A DNA stretch of 64,000 nucleotides from an uncultured Poribacteria bacterium (GTDB taxonomy: Bacteria > Poribacteria > WGA-4E > WGA-3G): the NCBI GenBank assembly GCA_951813545.1, contig OX638352.1:4480835-4544834 (forward strand), in the 5' to 3' direction. Below the pieces are notes generated by a model. The model ran no database searches, was not told where the DNA came from, and saw only the letters and a list, made by a program, of their open reading frames with translations. Of this stretch, positions 45,318-54,765 are shown one piece after another. The position numbers and the translations under genes are program-made. The first letter of the stretch is position 1; each line of letters begins with the position of its first letter.

Positions 45318-46314
45318 GAGAATACTCCTCATTCGGCTCAGTTCCCTTGGCGATATTGTGCTTACAACACCGGTTATCCGAGCTGTCCGCGCTCACTTTC
45401 CAGATGCGTACATTGCTATGCTTGTCGCGAAGCAGTCGGCAGATGTTCTTCAAGAAAATCCACATCTCGATGAAATAATTACGTTTGATCGGCTCGCTAA
45501 AAACAAGGATACGGGTGAAATGTTTCGGATCGCCCACATCCTACGCGAACGGAAATTCACACTAACGATTGATCTCCAACGAAAGTTTCGGACTGAACTG
45601 CTAATGTATCTCAGCGGTGCTGTCAAGCGTGTTGGTAAAGGTAGACTCTGCACCGTCCGCGTGCCTGAGCAGGGTAACAAACACGCCACAGCACATTACT
45701 TTGATCTATTGCATGCAATCGGAATTCCGGCGATAGATCCGAGATTGGAAATGTTTCTCGCGGCATCTGAACGCGCAGATGCCACACAGCAATTTGATGC
45801 TGCGGGTGTTAGCAAGACAGGTTTAAAGGTAGGACTCTTTCCAGGTGCGGGGTGGAAGTTACGCGAATGGATGCCGGAACGCTTCGCAGCCATAGGAGAT
45901 AAGCTAGTAGAAGATTTCAACGCTGATGTCCTGATTTTTGGAGGGCAAACGGAGACAGAGCTCGTGCATACTGTTGCTAATCTGATGGACGCGCGCGCCG
46001 TTACGTTTGCCGGAAGTCTTCAGATTCGGGAGTTAGCTGCCTGCATTGAAAAGTGCGATCTCTTCCTCACCAACGATACTGGTCCGATGCACATCGCCGC
46101 AGCGGTGGGAACACCTACAGTGTCGCTGTTCGGTCCGGGTAATCACATCCGTTTTCAACCGCTTGGCAAGCAACATCAAATGATCCGCCACAATGTGCCG
46201 TGCAGTCCGTGTAAACAGTTCACGGATAAGTGCAAAGACAATATCTGCATGAAAGGGATTGGTGTAGATGTGGTATGGCAGTCCATCTCTCGCGCCCTTA
46301 CAAAAGTTTCCTAA
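45316..46314 (+). CDS. LPS heptosyltransferase-like glycosyltransferase (family 9)
   Basis: This 332-residue enzyme of GT family 9 probably adds heptose or a related sugar to LPS core. Family motifs are MRILLIRLSSLGDIVLTTPV at the start, LFPGAGWKLREWMPERF near 175, and the nucleotide-sugar site FLTNDTGPMHIAAAVGTPTVSLFGPG near 250-275 (shown as the core LTNDTGPMHIAA). A Cys-rich tail CSPCKQFTDKCKDNIC is typical of WaaF/WaaC relatives. No canonical ribosome-binding site is visible, since the repeat reaches into the start codon. It fits the lpx/lpt genes elsewhere in the window. Confidence 0.88.
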   Translation: MRILLIRLSSLGDIVLTTPVIRAVRAHFPDAYIAMLVAKQSADVLQENPHLDEIITFDRLAKNKDTGEMFRIAHILRERKFTLTIDLQRKFRTELLMYLSGAVKRVGKGRLCTVRVPEQGNKHATAHYFDLLHAIGIPAIDPRLEMFLAASERADATQQFDAAGVSKTGLKVGLFPGAGWKLREWMPERFAAIGDKLVEDFNADVLIFGGQTETELVHTVANLMDARAVTFAGSLQIRELAACIEKCDLFLTNDTGPMHIAAAVGTPTVSLFGPGNHIRFQPLGKQHQMIRHNVPCSPCKQFTDKCKDNICMKGIGVDVVWQSISRALTKVS

Positions 46315-47130
46315 CTACATCTGAATGAGATACGAACCTAAACCCATCATACTGAGATTGAAAATTCCATGAGCAAGTATACAACTCTCTAAACCATATT
46401 TTTTGAAAAGGAATCCTAATGCTATTCCTAAAGGGAAAATCTGAACAATTTTCACCCATTCTGGATTGAGAATGTTTGCATGAGCAAGGGACCAGAGACC
46501 TGAAGTTAAAATAACAGCCACCCAATACCTATTTCCAGTGAGTCGAAATTGCTTTGCTAAATAGTTCTGAATACCAAGTCGGAAGATTATTTCTTCACTA
46601 AACGCAAATGCTACAACAATGAGAGCCAGCAATACCGATGGCTCCTCACTAATTCCTAATTTGACTCCCTGACTTTCCGATAATTGTTTTACAGCATCCG
46701 ATAGACCTGGAGAAGTTAATTTAAACAGAATAACAGAAAATAGTATAGCACTAGCGACCACTCCGATTATTATAATAATATACTTCCGCCCCGTAAATGG
46801 TTCAAAGCCATCAGTTTTACCAGAAAGCCTTTTTATCAATGGAATCTCTACAATCCCCAGTGTTGAACAGTAATAGATTCCCATGCACGTGAATATTACG
46901 GTTCTCACAAAAACAATCGCATCCACTATGAGCAATTGATAAAAAGGCATGACTTCAAAGAAATTTGGAATCAACACGACAATCGCAATGTCAAAAGTAA
47001 GAAGGATAACGGCAAACAAAATACCATATTTCACATAAATATTAATTTCTTTCCTATACCGAATGCTATTTATAAGAAATATAACGGCTAAAATGAGTAT
47101 CAGAATCCCATAAACAAGAGATAGCATCAT
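46315..47130 (-). CDS. CPBP-family intramembrane metalloprotease
   Basis: This 271-residue membrane protein of the CAAX-protease/bacteriocin-processing (Abi) family has about eight hydrophobic segments. The motifs EEIIFR near residue 180, WSLAH near 213, and a later HGIFN near 255 give the Glu-Glu, His and His/Asn active-site set. Composition is more AT-rich than the neighbours, hinting at separate origin. Its stop directly abuts the stop of the convergent heptosyltransferase gene. Roles in this family range from bacteriocin immunity to prenyl-protein processing, and none can be chosen here. Confidence 0.83.
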   Translation of the reverse strand: MMLSLVYGILILILAVIFLINSIRYRKEINIYVKYGILFAVILLTFDIAIVVLIPNFFEVMPFYQLLIVDAIVFVRTVIFTCMGIYYCSTLGIVEIPLIKRLSGKTDGFEPFTGRKYIIIIIGVVASAILFSVILFKLTSPGLSDAVKQLSESQGVKLGISEEPSVLLALIVVAFAFSEEIIFRLGIQNYLAKQFRLTGNRYWVAVILTSGLWSLAHANILNPEWVKIVQIFPLGIALGFLFKKYGLESCILAHGIFNLSMMGLGSYLIQM

Positions 47131-47203
47131 TCAAATCTCCTATGACGATTGTCTAACGACCAAAGCATCGAATCGAGGTTACAGCAAAAACCAAGCAAAT
47201 GCC

Positions 47204-48277
47204 TTATCCGCACGCTGCCTTAAAGACGCGTAGGTGGTTTTCGCCAAGCACTTTTCGGATGTCTTCATCGGAATAGCCTCGCTCACTCAAACATTCTGCG
47301 ATTTTGACGAATTCACTGGCATCCTTGAGAAGGTCGCCGCCACCATCAAAGTCCGAACCGATACCAACATGGTCAATGCCTGCGATGTCGATTGCATAGG
47401 CGAAGTGGTTGAGCAGTTGCGCCAATGGCGGCATTTTCGTCCATCCGTCAGCGGTGATGAATCCTGGGACAAAAGTAATACCGACAACACCACCATTAGC
47501 TGCCAACGCCTTCAGCTGCTCGTTACTCAAGTTCCGTGGGTGACGGCACAACGTTTTGCAGTTGCTATGAGATGCAATGACAGGGTGTTCTGAGATTTCC
47601 AGAACATCCCAAAAACCACGCTCGCTAATATGCGAAACATCCACGAGCATTCCGAGGCGGTTCATCTCTTTGACCAACGCAATACCAAACCGCGTCAAAC
47701 CGCCTCCCATGTCCTCTTCATCGTTTCCTGTCGATGCCCATGTATTCAGGTTATGTGTCAACCCAATTGAACGGACACCAAGCATATACAGTGAACGGAG
47801 GATATTCAGACTTCTTTCGACGGCTTCGCTGTTTTCAATGACGAGGACTGCAGCGAGTTTGCCTGAAGCTTTCGCTTTCTGAATATCGCTCGCCTTCCGT
47901 GCGATACAAATATCGTCGGCGTTGGCTGTCACTTCTGCCTCGAACCATCCAAATGCGTCTAACGCGTACGCGAGGTGATTTTTCCATGCGCGTGTCACGT
48001 CAACGGCGAAAAACGCGGCATCAATGCCGCCCTGCCGCATTTTTGGAATGTTGAGTTGGATGCCGATGGCATCCTCTTCAGGGCGGACAGGACCACGGAG
48101 ATACGCGATAGTGCCAGTCGGCTCCGTAGGGTTTTGAACGTTTTCGTCAGCGAGACTAACATTGCCTCGACGAATATGTGCCACGATGGCATCATTGTGC
48201 GAATCAATGACGACGGACTGTTCATGCAGTGCCGAAACCTGGGGGTTTAATCCGGTTTGTTTGTTTTTGTTTTCCAT
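47204..48277 (-). CDS. Membrane-dipeptidase-like metallopeptidase (family M19)
   Basis: This 357-residue amidohydrolase-fold dipeptidase has Zn ligands in VIDSHNDAIVAH near residue 22, a catalytic Glu region at AVLVIENSEAVERS near 140, LVDVSHISERGFWDV near 218, and ASHSNCKTLCRHPRNLSNEQL near 240. The late Asp is in HVGIGSDFDGGG near 313. The typical N-terminal signal of renal dipeptidase is absent, so it is likely cytoplasmic. It lies 11 bp after the dehydrogenase gene on the same strand and probably shares its transcript. Confidence 0.92.
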   Translation of the reverse strand: MENKNKQTGLNPQVSALHEQSVVIDSHNDAIVAHIRRGNVSLADENVQNPTEPTGTIAYLRGPVRPEEDAIGIQLNIPKMRQGGIDAAFFAVDVTRAWKNHLAYALDAFGWFEAEVTANADDICIARKASDIQKAKASGKLAAVLVIENSEAVERSLNILRSLYMLGVRSIGLTHNLNTWASTGNDEEDMGGGLTRFGIALVKEMNRLGMLVDVSHISERGFWDVLEISEHPVIASHSNCKTLCRHPRNLSNEQLKALAANGGVVGITFVPGFITADGWTKMPPLAQLLNHFAYAIDIAGIDHVGIGSDFDGGGDLLKDASEFVKIAECLSERGYSDEDIRKVLGENHLRVFKAACG

Positions 48278-48288
48278 AGTTTTTGGGT

Positions 48289-49362
48289 CTAATCTAATAT
48301 CGTTTGTATCGTCCGATCAGCGATATCGGGGGTAATTCGTAAAGTCGTTGCGACGGTATATGGCAATTGATGTTGCGCGACGTAGTCGAATAAATCAATT
48401 AGTGTTTCAGCAATTGCATCACGGGCAACAGCCGATGGGCGGTAGTTAATCTGCAAACACTCTAACGCATGACGGTACTGCATCCACGGCTGCGATTGTA
48501 GCGCAGCCATCAGTAAGATACCGAGTCCTACCAATTCGCCGTGTAAAAGTGGTTCTCCACCTATTGTCTCGCTTTCAGTGTGTGCTTTGTCGTAGGGGTT
48601 GGGTAACCCAACCCCTACATGGTTCTCAATCGCATAGACAAAATAATGTTCGCTGCCTTCTTCAACACGACTATGTCCACATAGATAGCAGAGCTGCACC
48701 TCCATACAGAGCAGGTCAAGCAGAAGTTTCAATCCTGTAGGAGTTCCGCTGCCAATTTCTCGTGCGTTTTCCAGAAGCGTTTGGAGAAGGGTGCTTCCTA
48801 TACCAATTGCTTGCGGTGTAACTTGCTGCGTTGATGGATTCGCCCCCATCTTTTCGGCTTCCTGCCAATCCCACATTGCTGTTGCAATTGAGAGGACATC
48901 TGCAGCACCACCGGCTCGCATTGAGGCGGGAGCACTGCACAAAACATCCATATCTATGATAACGGTGTCAGGTGCTTTTGATCGGAGGTAGTGGACACAT
49001 CCATTTTCCCTAACACCTGTTGCATTCGTGAGAAAGGCATCTGTTGACAGAACAGTGGGGAGGGCAATCAGTGGTAATCCATTTGCTGCCGCAACGTATT
49101 TGGCAGTGTCAATCGCCAGACCTCCGCCGATGCCGTAAACGACTTCACCCTCACACGCTTCTGCGAGTGCGGTCATATCTGCCTTTGTATTCCCGTCAAC
49201 ATAGATCAGTTGCGGATGAACATCAAGGTCCTTGACCACGTCCCATGCCGGTTCTGTCGTCAAAACAACTGCTTCACGCCGTTCTTTAATGTCTGCAAGG
49301 GAGCAACTCACAATACTTGGCAATCGTCCAATTTTTTCATGAGAACAATCATCTGGTAACAT
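48289..49362 (-). CDS. Glycerol-1-phosphate-dehydrogenase-like (iron-containing ADH superfamily) enzyme
   Basis: This 357-residue NAD(P)-dependent dehydrogenase is of the dehydroquinate-synthase-like/G1P-dehydrogenase group. NAD binding is indicated by GEVVYGIGGGLAIDTAKYVAA near 78 and ALPTVLSTDAFLTNAT near 103. Metal-binding residues are suggested by RAGGAADVLS near 150, EGSEHYFVYAIE near 240 and LLHGELVGLG near 273. Between the last two, about 15 residues (including VGVGLPNPYDK) come from an inserted 27-bp palindrome and its surroundings. Relatives normally have a shorter connection here, so activity may or may not be kept. Confidence 0.8.
   Translation of the reverse strand: MLPDDCSHEKIGRLPSIVSCSLADIKERREAVVLTTEPAWDVVKDLDVHPQLIYVDGNTKADMTALAEACEGEVVYGIGGGLAIDTAKYVAAANGLPLIALPTVLSTDAFLTNATGVRENGCVHYLRSKAPDTVIIDMDVLCSAPASMRAGGAADVLSIATAMWDWQEAEKMGANPSTQQVTPQAIGIGSTLLQTLLENAREIGSGTPTGLKLLLDLLCMEVQLCYLCGHSRVEEGSEHYFVYAIENHVGVGLPNPYDKAHTESETIGGEPLLHGELVGLGILLMAALQSQPWMQYRHALECLQINYRPSAVARDAIAETLIDLFDYVAQHQLPYTVATTLRITPDIADRTIQTILD
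48592..48618. repeat. 27-bp palindrome inside the dehydrogenase coding sequence
   Basis: Perfect 13-bp arms GTAGGGGTTGGGT and ACCCAACCCCTAC around one A. The 27 bp keep the frame (9 codons). This is likely a copy of an interspersed palindromic repeat. Confidence 0.85.
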
Positions 49363-49391
49363 CAGAACCCTCTTATGAGATTCAAGCGACT

Positions 49392-50552
49392 TTACTCCAT
49401 TGACGGCGGTAACTCCACGAGGTATATCTGCCGGGAACCTTCATGAACTGAGTCAAAGGTAATCGTTTTTCCATCGGGTGCCCAGCGCGGGTGTAAATCA
49501 CATCGGATATCTCCAACAAACTGTTCTTCGTGATGGAACTCACCTAAGACAACTTTTCGGTCTTCAGCAATATTATAAACCATGAGTTGCGCCAAACGTT
49601 CCGGAGCGCGTGGATACGTATCGCAAAGCAACCATTCTCGATCTGGTGAGAAGGAAGCGTGTCCATCGCTCGGCAAAACTCCGTGTCCGAGAGGTGTGAA
49701 GTCACGCATCCCATCTGTAAATTCAACGAACCCCATCTCGCCAGATATATCTGAAGAAATAAGAATTCGACTCGAGGTTCGCCAATCGAAATGAGAAACT
49801 TTGTAACCAAATGGGATTTGCATTTCCAAGTCCGAACCGTCAGGGTTGACAGTCCAAAGTGAAGTGTAGTGTCCTGTCTCCCGTCGGACTCGACAGAAAA
49901 ATAGGAGACGCGTGCCATCCGTATTAAACAGGACGTGATTAAACCATGTCCGTTTGCCTGGCATCCGTTCGTCCCCACTTGCTCGGATGACATCAGCGAT
50001 AGAGAGAACCAGTTTTGAACTCCCGTCTTGGAGGTTGAGTTGATATAAACCATCCTCCTCCGGTTGTGCTTCAACATCGGTAGATTCGCTGTGTGTGGCG
50101 TAACCAACGACGGCGCGGCAGTGTGCCATTCGTCTGTAATTCAAACCAATTGCGAGGGGTGCAGTCGGTGACACTGCAGCGATCGCGCCCCGAATTGTTC
50201 GGACAGTACCTGTGGTCGGATTCAATGCACGTGATACGAGTGTGCCATCTTCCCAATCGTTAAAGGTGAATTCCATATTAGCAGCGTTGCGTGTGTCCAG
50301 CTTGCTGCCGTTAATCCAGTGCATCATGCTTCCCTGCTGGAGATTAAAAGCAGCAGTTTCTGCGTGTGGGATAAATTCATGCGTGTCGCGATGGATTAGC
50401 CCAACTGTCGCGACATCTTCGGGTAATGGACGGTGGGTATGAAAATCTGTCTCTAATGCGAGATGATACCTTGTCGTGCTATCCCACGGATTAATACCGT
50501 AATACCCAAAAAAATGGTGCTTTGGACTCGCAGATAACCTTTTTACGTTCAT
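49392..50552 (-). CDS. PD40/oligogalacturonate-lyase-like beta-propeller protein
   Basis: This 386-residue cytoplasmic protein has repeated propeller blades. Typical WD40-like-beta ends are FNTDGTRLLFFCR, WTVNPDGSDLEMQ, SFSPDREWLLCDTYP and RWAPDGKTITFDSVHEGSRQIYLV. The overall organisation resembles oligogalacturonate lyase and TolB-like proteins. Lyase activity is not certain, since I cannot confirm the metal-binding His set beyond isolated His residues in the first blades. No signal peptide is seen. It heads a minus-strand set with the dehydrogenase and the dipeptidase. Confidence 0.75.
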   Translation of the reverse strand: MNVKRLSASPKHHFFGYYGINPWDSTTRYHLALETDFHTHRPLPEDVATVGLIHRDTHEFIPHAETAAFNLQQGSMMHWINGSKLDTRNAANMEFTFNDWEDGTLVSRALNPTTGTVRTIRGAIAAVSPTAPLAIGLNYRRMAHCRAVVGYATHSESTDVEAQPEEDGLYQLNLQDGSSKLVLSIADVIRASGDERMPGKRTWFNHVLFNTDGTRLLFFCRVRRETGHYTSLWTVNPDGSDLEMQIPFGYKVSHFDWRTSSRILISSDISGEMGFVEFTDGMRDFTPLGHGVLPSDGHASFSPDREWLLCDTYPRAPERLAQLMVYNIAEDRKVVLGEFHHEEQFVGDIRCDLHPRWAPDGKTITFDSVHEGSRQIYLVELPPSME

Positions 50553-50838
50553 ATGAGCTAATTAATTTGACTTATGAGTTACACTGTGGTATATCATCAC
50601 ACTGAGACATTAATTTCAGATAATAGTATTATCGAAATAGCCGTCATAATATCATTATTTTTATTGACTGGGAGCGAATTTTGAAACCGAAATATAATTT
50701 CTATCGTTTTCTGATTTAGTTCACGCTAAAAAAGACAAAGTTATGTGGTTCCTTCTGAATAAATTCGGCACCTTCCCTAACATAGCGCGCCAAGCCTTTT
50801 CGTATTCTTAACCACAAACGACCCGGGCGATACAAAAA
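50553..50838. promoter_or_regulatory. Divergent intergenic region
   Basis: 286 AT-rich bases between two divergent genes. They hold the promoters of both, but no clear box pair, operator or small ORF is supported. Confidence 0.4.
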
Positions 50839-51573
50839 ATGCAGTTTATAGCGAAAACAGATACAGGTAAACTTCGTGAGCGAAACGAAGACCTATATTA
50901 TTTTGATGCGCAACTCCAGTTGTTTGCCATTGCTGATGGCATGGCCGGGCATGAAAGCGGGGACATCGCAAGCCGTATTGCTCTTGAAATTATTCAAGAG
51001 TGGGCACAAGCCCAAGTGTCTCCACATAGCGATTTGGGTCCAATGAAAAGACTTGAGGTTCTCACCGAGCTTGCCGAGGAAGCGAATCAGCACATCTATA
51101 GTGCCTCTGAAAACAGTAGTAAAGCACGCGGTATGGGTACAACTCTTATCGCAGGCTTCGTTACCTTCAGTTACCTCACTTATGTTCATGTCGGTGATAG
51201 TCGGCTCTATGTTTTACGCGATGAAAAACTCACACAGATAACGACAGACGACTCTGTCGTTCAAAAAATGGTTGAAAAGGGCGAAATCACACTGGAAGAA
51301 AGCCGGACGCATGAAAAACGCAATATTATTACAAAAGCCATCGGTTTGATGCCAACCGTCGCCGTCAACGCCGATGCCTACCCACTTGTGCCGGGCGACA
51401 TTGTTCTCGCTTGTACCGACGGCTTACATGACTTAATCATCGATGACCGCGAGATTGCTGAAATTATCTTGGCTGCCGATGATATTGAGAAAGCAGGCAA
51501 GAACCTCATCAACAAGGCACTCGATTATGGCGGCACCGATAACGTCACAGTTCTCCTTGTCGCTGTCGATTAA
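50839..51573 (+). CDS. PP2C-type serine/threonine protein phosphatase
   Basis: This 244-residue Mn/Mg-dependent phosphatase of the bacterial Stp/PrpC group reverses Ser/Thr phosphorylation. Metal-site motifs are RERNEDLYYFD near residue 12, LFAIADGMAGHESGDIAS near 30, GMGTTLIAG near 97, YVHVGDSRLYVLRD near 113, LACTDGLHDL near 195 and GGTDNVTVLLV at the C-terminus. All expected acidic residues are present. No kinase gene adjoins it, and it stands alone. Confidence 0.93.
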   Translation: MQFIAKTDTGKLRERNEDLYYFDAQLQLFAIADGMAGHESGDIASRIALEIIQEWAQAQVSPHSDLGPMKRLEVLTELAEEANQHIYSASENSSKARGMGTTLIAGFVTFSYLTYVHVGDSRLYVLRDEKLTQITTDDSVVQKMVEKGEITLEESRTHEKRNIITKAIGLMPTVAVNADAYPLVPGDIVLACTDGLHDLIIDDREIAEIILAADDIEKAGKNLINKALDYGGTDNVTVLLVAVD

Positions 51574-51652
51574 TCTACCACCCCGTATGTAACAGGACTC
51601 TCCTCTTTTCTCTTCTACAGATTTCTAACAACGTGTTTCACCAAAACGAAAT

Positions 51653-52108
51653 TTACGCCTCTGGCGTGTCCTTCTCGTGTTCACCAAAAACCAATGCCCC
51701 ATCTGAATCTATCTCTTTTTCCCATGTCTCTTGATGTGCCGGCATCGTTAATTCTGGCAAGTCAATCCTGCCTGCTTCAGCCCACAAGCGTTCAAGATTA
51801 TAGTAGGTACGCCTCTCGGCAAGAAAGACATGCACGACAAAATCAACGTAATCTAACAGAATCCAATCCGCTTTGCGCTCCCCCTCCTGATGCCAAGGTC
51901 GCTGTTCCCAGTTGGCTTCAAGTTCCTCAAGAACGGCTTGTGAGATACCTTCCACTTGTATATCGGAGATACCGCTGAAGATTGCAAAGAAGTCCGTAAA
52001 GCCATCAAGTTCGCGTAGATCGAGGATAACTCCATCCTGTGCGCGTCGGCTCATCGCCGCGGCTGCAGCGGCCTTTACCATGTCCAATGTGTTTTTTTCA
52101 GTTTCCAT
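51653..52108 (-). CDS. rsfS: Ribosomal silencing factor RsfS
   Basis: RsfS binds ribosomal protein L14 and blocks subunit joining during starvation. The 151-residue protein (start METEKNTLDMV behind AAGGAAA) has the family core MVKAAAAAAMSRRAQDGVILDLREL, FFAIFSGISDIQVEGISQAVLEEL, and WILLDYVDFVVHVFLAERRTYYNLERLW. The C-terminal tail beyond residue ~120 is longer than usual and acidic. It ends the set nadD, zinc ribbon, yqeK, rsfS, the standard order in many bacteria. Confidence 0.93.
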   Translation of the reverse strand: METEKNTLDMVKAAAAAAMSRRAQDGVILDLRELDGFTDFFAIFSGISDIQVEGISQAVLEELEANWEQRPWHQEGERKADWILLDYVDFVVHVFLAERRTYYNLERLWAEAGRIDLPELTMPAHQETWEKEIDSDGALVFGEHEKDTPEA

Positions 52109-52161
52109 TATGTTTTCCTTACGGGTCTCAATCCGTATACGGTGGCACGCGAAGACCACCC

Positions 52162-52770
52162 TTATTTTTGAATCTCACTACCCTCTAACGTCCTGTTGTA
52201 AGTATGAAGCGTATTTGGGTGAATCAGCACCCCTTTTTCTAAGAGATACGCAATCTCCGTACGCGCTACGTAATGTACCGCCCGATGCAACGATGCATAT
52301 GCCAACTTCCTCGCGACAGCGGCTTCTTTATGGGTCCGTGTTGGTTCCGCAAAATCAGCAACGTACAACACTTGTGAAAGAACTCCCATTGATGGACTAC
52401 CTGTTGTATGGTTACGAATGGCTTCGAGCACCTCAAGTTCGGTTACAGTAAATTTCTCAATTGCAAGTTTTACACCGATGAGCGGATGCAGAAGCGATGG
52501 ATTCGCCTTTTCAACTGGATCGAGACGAATTCCGTAGCGTTCTACTTCACTGTATAATTCTTTGGTACTCATCCATTTTGCGCTGTCGTGTAGAAGTGCA
52601 GCGAGGTTAGCCTGCCAAACATTTACACCGTGAACACGTGCAAGGTCAACCGTCAGTTCTTGTACAGAGAGGACATGCTGGAAGCGTTTCTCGCTCAGCT
52701 TGTCTGAGAGGTACTGCTGAATTTCGATTGACTTCGGGTGTGCCCGGATTTCTGCTAATGTACAATCCAT
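52162..52770 (-). CDS. yqeK: HD-domain phosphohydrolase YqeK
   Basis: This 202-residue HD-superfamily hydrolase has known relatives that cleave diadenosine tetraphosphate. The pattern is KRFQHVLSVQELTVDLA with the first metal His near 30, AALLHDSAKWMS with the HD pair near 60, then HPLIGVKLA and IRNHTTGSPSMGVLSQVLYVADFAEPTR with the later His and Asp ligands near 118-140. Placement between nadD and rsfS is the usual neighbourhood. Confidence 0.92.
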   Translation of the reverse strand: MDCTLAEIRAHPKSIEIQQYLSDKLSEKRFQHVLSVQELTVDLARVHGVNVWQANLAALLHDSAKWMSTKELYSEVERYGIRLDPVEKANPSLLHPLIGVKLAIEKFTVTELEVLEAIRNHTTGSPSMGVLSQVLYVADFAEPTRTHKEAAVARKLAYASLHRAVHYVARTEIAYLLEKGVLIHPNTLHTYNRTLEGSEIQK

Positions 52771-52819
52771 ATTTCATATTAAAGTCTTGAACTTCATTAA
52801 CCCCACTTAGTCCACTTAG

Positions 52820-53056
52820 TTAGTCTATATCATCATCGTCAAGGTCAGCGCCGAGTTCAACAAGGAGTTCTCGTTCAGTGTCTGACAATATCAGGGAGGG
52901 CAAGGGACTACTAATAGCGTATTCCTCATTCAGCCATTTTGCCAAATCCGCTGCCTTACACCGCTCGCTACAGAAAGGGAAATTTTTCGGTAAAGGAGTC
53001 CCCTCCTTCCAGACAAAATCGTAAACTGTTCCGCATATACTACAGGTGTGTTGCAC
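52820..53056 (-). CDS. Small zinc-ribbon protein, YacG-like
   Basis: This 78-residue protein starts with GTG behind AAGGA. Four cysteines, CSIC near the N-terminus and CSERCK near residue 28, form a YacG/DUF329-like zinc ribbon with the typical FPFCSERCKAADLAKWLNEEY stretch (in part). YacG inhibits DNA gyrase in E. coli. The same role here is only inferred. The tail is acidic (DLDDDDID). Confidence 0.78.
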   Translation of the reverse strand: MQHTCSICGTVYDFVWKEGTPLPKNFPFCSERCKAADLAKWLNEEYAISSPLPSLILSDTERELLVELGADLDDDDID

Positions 53057-53109
53057 GTTTTTAACGTCCTTATTTTCTGATTCTCAGCGCCTTAAACGGA
53101 TTTTTGCCG

Positions 53110-53721
53110 TTATTGATACAACCGATACCGACGAATATAGGATTGAACCCGTTCCGGTACAAGATACTGGATTGAAAGCCCTTTCCGAACCCGTTCCCGA
53201 ATGGCTGTAGCGGATATATCAACGCCTGTTACCGGAAAAGTCGTAACCCTTTTTCTGATTTCCAATGGGACTCGATTCAGGTCGTAATTCGGACGTGTTG
53301 TTGCGATCATAACGCATCGCGCCAACACCTCGTCGAAATCTCTCCATACCTTATACTCAATGAGCGAGTCTGCCCCGATAATCCATGCCAGTTCGGTGGT
53401 TCCTCCGTAAAGTTTTTTCAAGTCTTTCAGGGTCTCAATAGTGTATGACGGACCGGCGCGTTCCAATTCAATTCGTGACACTTCAAAATGCGGATTCTCT
53501 GCAATTGCTAAGAGGACCATCTGATACCGATGTTCCGGTTCAATAATGTCAGCGTCTGCAACTTTATGTGGCGGTCTAGCAGAAGGGATGAATAGAATCT
53601 TGTCGTAGTCCAATCCAGTCCGAACCTGTTCGGCACTAATCAGATGCGCGTAGTGAATTGGGTTGAATGTTCCACCCATCACAGCGATTCTTTTGGTGGT
53701 TTTCTGCATCGGAACGTCCAT
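53110..53721 (-). CDS. nadD: Nicotinate-nucleotide adenylyltransferase
   Basis: NadD joins nicotinate mononucleotide and ATP to give deamido-NAD. The 203-residue protein has the nucleotidyltransferase motif GGTFNPIHYAHL near residue 16, IPSARPPHK near 47, WIIGADSLIEYKVWRDFD near 109, and ISATAIRERVRKGLSIQYLVP near 165. Starts at Met1 or Met5 are both possible. It is the first gene of the minus-strand nadD-yqeK-rsfS set. Confidence 0.95.
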   Translation of the reverse strand: MDVPMQKTTKRIAVMGGTFNPIHYAHLISAEQVRTGLDYDKILFIPSARPPHKVADADIIEPEHRYQMVLLAIAENPHFEVSRIELERAGPSYTIETLKDLKKLYGGTTELAWIIGADSLIEYKVWRDFDEVLARCVMIATTRPNYDLNRVPLEIRKRVTTFPVTGVDISATAIRERVRKGLSIQYLVPERVQSYIRRYRLYQ

Positions 53722-53817
53722 CGGATGCGAACTTGCTTCAGGAAATCCGGCATTTCTTCGTGCTTCTTAAAGTATACGGATTTGCATAGGAAAAGTCAAC
53801 GGAAAAATCGTGTTGCG

Positions 53818-54585
53818 CTAACTTCCCTGTACGCGAGCTTTGTAATCGTTATAAGCCCGCTCAATCTGCTTCGCTGATTCTTCGGGACCGAGGAAATGTG
53901 CCCCAGTCAGTACAACAGGCGGTTTCCCGCGTTCTGTCAGGAGTTCAGCGACTCGGCATTTAATTGCATTGACGATTGAAAGCGTCCCGATGCTGGATGT
54001 AGGACCGACTGGATATGCCAGATTCGGGATGTCTACGACGGCATCGCCCGGTGGGTTGCAGTTGTCAATGGTTAAATCCGCGATTTCAAACAAACGTTTG
54101 CCGGAGGCGTGTTTCGATGTAGATGCGCTGCTGTGCGCAACAGAGGTCACCGCGATGACAGCCAGGTTTTGCTCTCGCGCCCCCATCGCCATTTCAATAG
54201 GAAGGATATTCGTGCCAGAATTGGAAAACACCATCAGGCAATCGTGAGGACCGAAGGTAAAGTTGCGTAAGATCACCTCAGCGTACCCTGAGACGTTTTC
54301 CAGAAAGAGTGCTTGGCGCTGCCCGTTGCAACCGACGACTTGGTTGTGGAACGTAACTGCCAATTCAACGATGGGAAAGAAACCGGGGTAACTACCGTAA
54401 CGAGGAAAAATTTCTTCGACCGGCATGCGGGAATGCCCAGAGCCGAAGAGGTAGACGAGACCATCTGCGGCTATTGTCTCTGCGCACATCTCAGAGGCTT
54501 GTGCAATCGCATCGGTTTGCGTCGCCTCAATCTGTTTCAGAACATCTTGTGCAACGTGTAGATAACGTAGATGGGAAGTACTCAT
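53818..54585 (-). CDS. SIS-domain sugar-phosphate-binding protein (UPF0309-like)
   Basis: This 255-residue protein has one SIS domain. Phosphosugar-binding features are VYLFGSGHSRMPVEEIFPRYG near 43, LMVFSNSGTNILPIEMAMGA near 125 (Ser/Thr loop), and VIAVTSVAHSSASTSKHASGKRLFEIAD near 148, which matches the UPF0309/PhoH-like SIS group close to MurNAc-6-phosphate etherase relatives. It may isomerise or sense an amino-sugar phosphate. It is separated from nadD by 96 bp. Confidence 0.83.
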   Translation of the reverse strand: MSTSHLRYLHVAQDVLKQIEATQTDAIAQASEMCAETIAADGLVYLFGSGHSRMPVEEIFPRYGSYPGFFPIVELAVTFHNQVVGCNGQRQALFLENVSGYAEVILRNFTFGPHDCLMVFSNSGTNILPIEMAMGAREQNLAVIAVTSVAHSSASTSKHASGKRLFEIADLTIDNCNPPGDAVVDIPNLAYPVGPTSSIGTLSIVNAIKCRVAELLTERGKPPVVLTGAHFLGPEESAKQIERAYNDYKARVQGS

Positions 54586-54765
54586 AATATTTTTGTTTGC
54601 TGTACCTTGATTAATTTATGGATTCTTAATAGGGCGTTATAACGAAATGTGGATGTTTATTCTATCATGATTCGCACGCTGTTGCAATCTTTTATAGTGA
54701 AATCTGAAAATATATGAACAGTTGTTCACTGAAAAATCACCCTTTCTTGGCGAGTGGAAATGACC

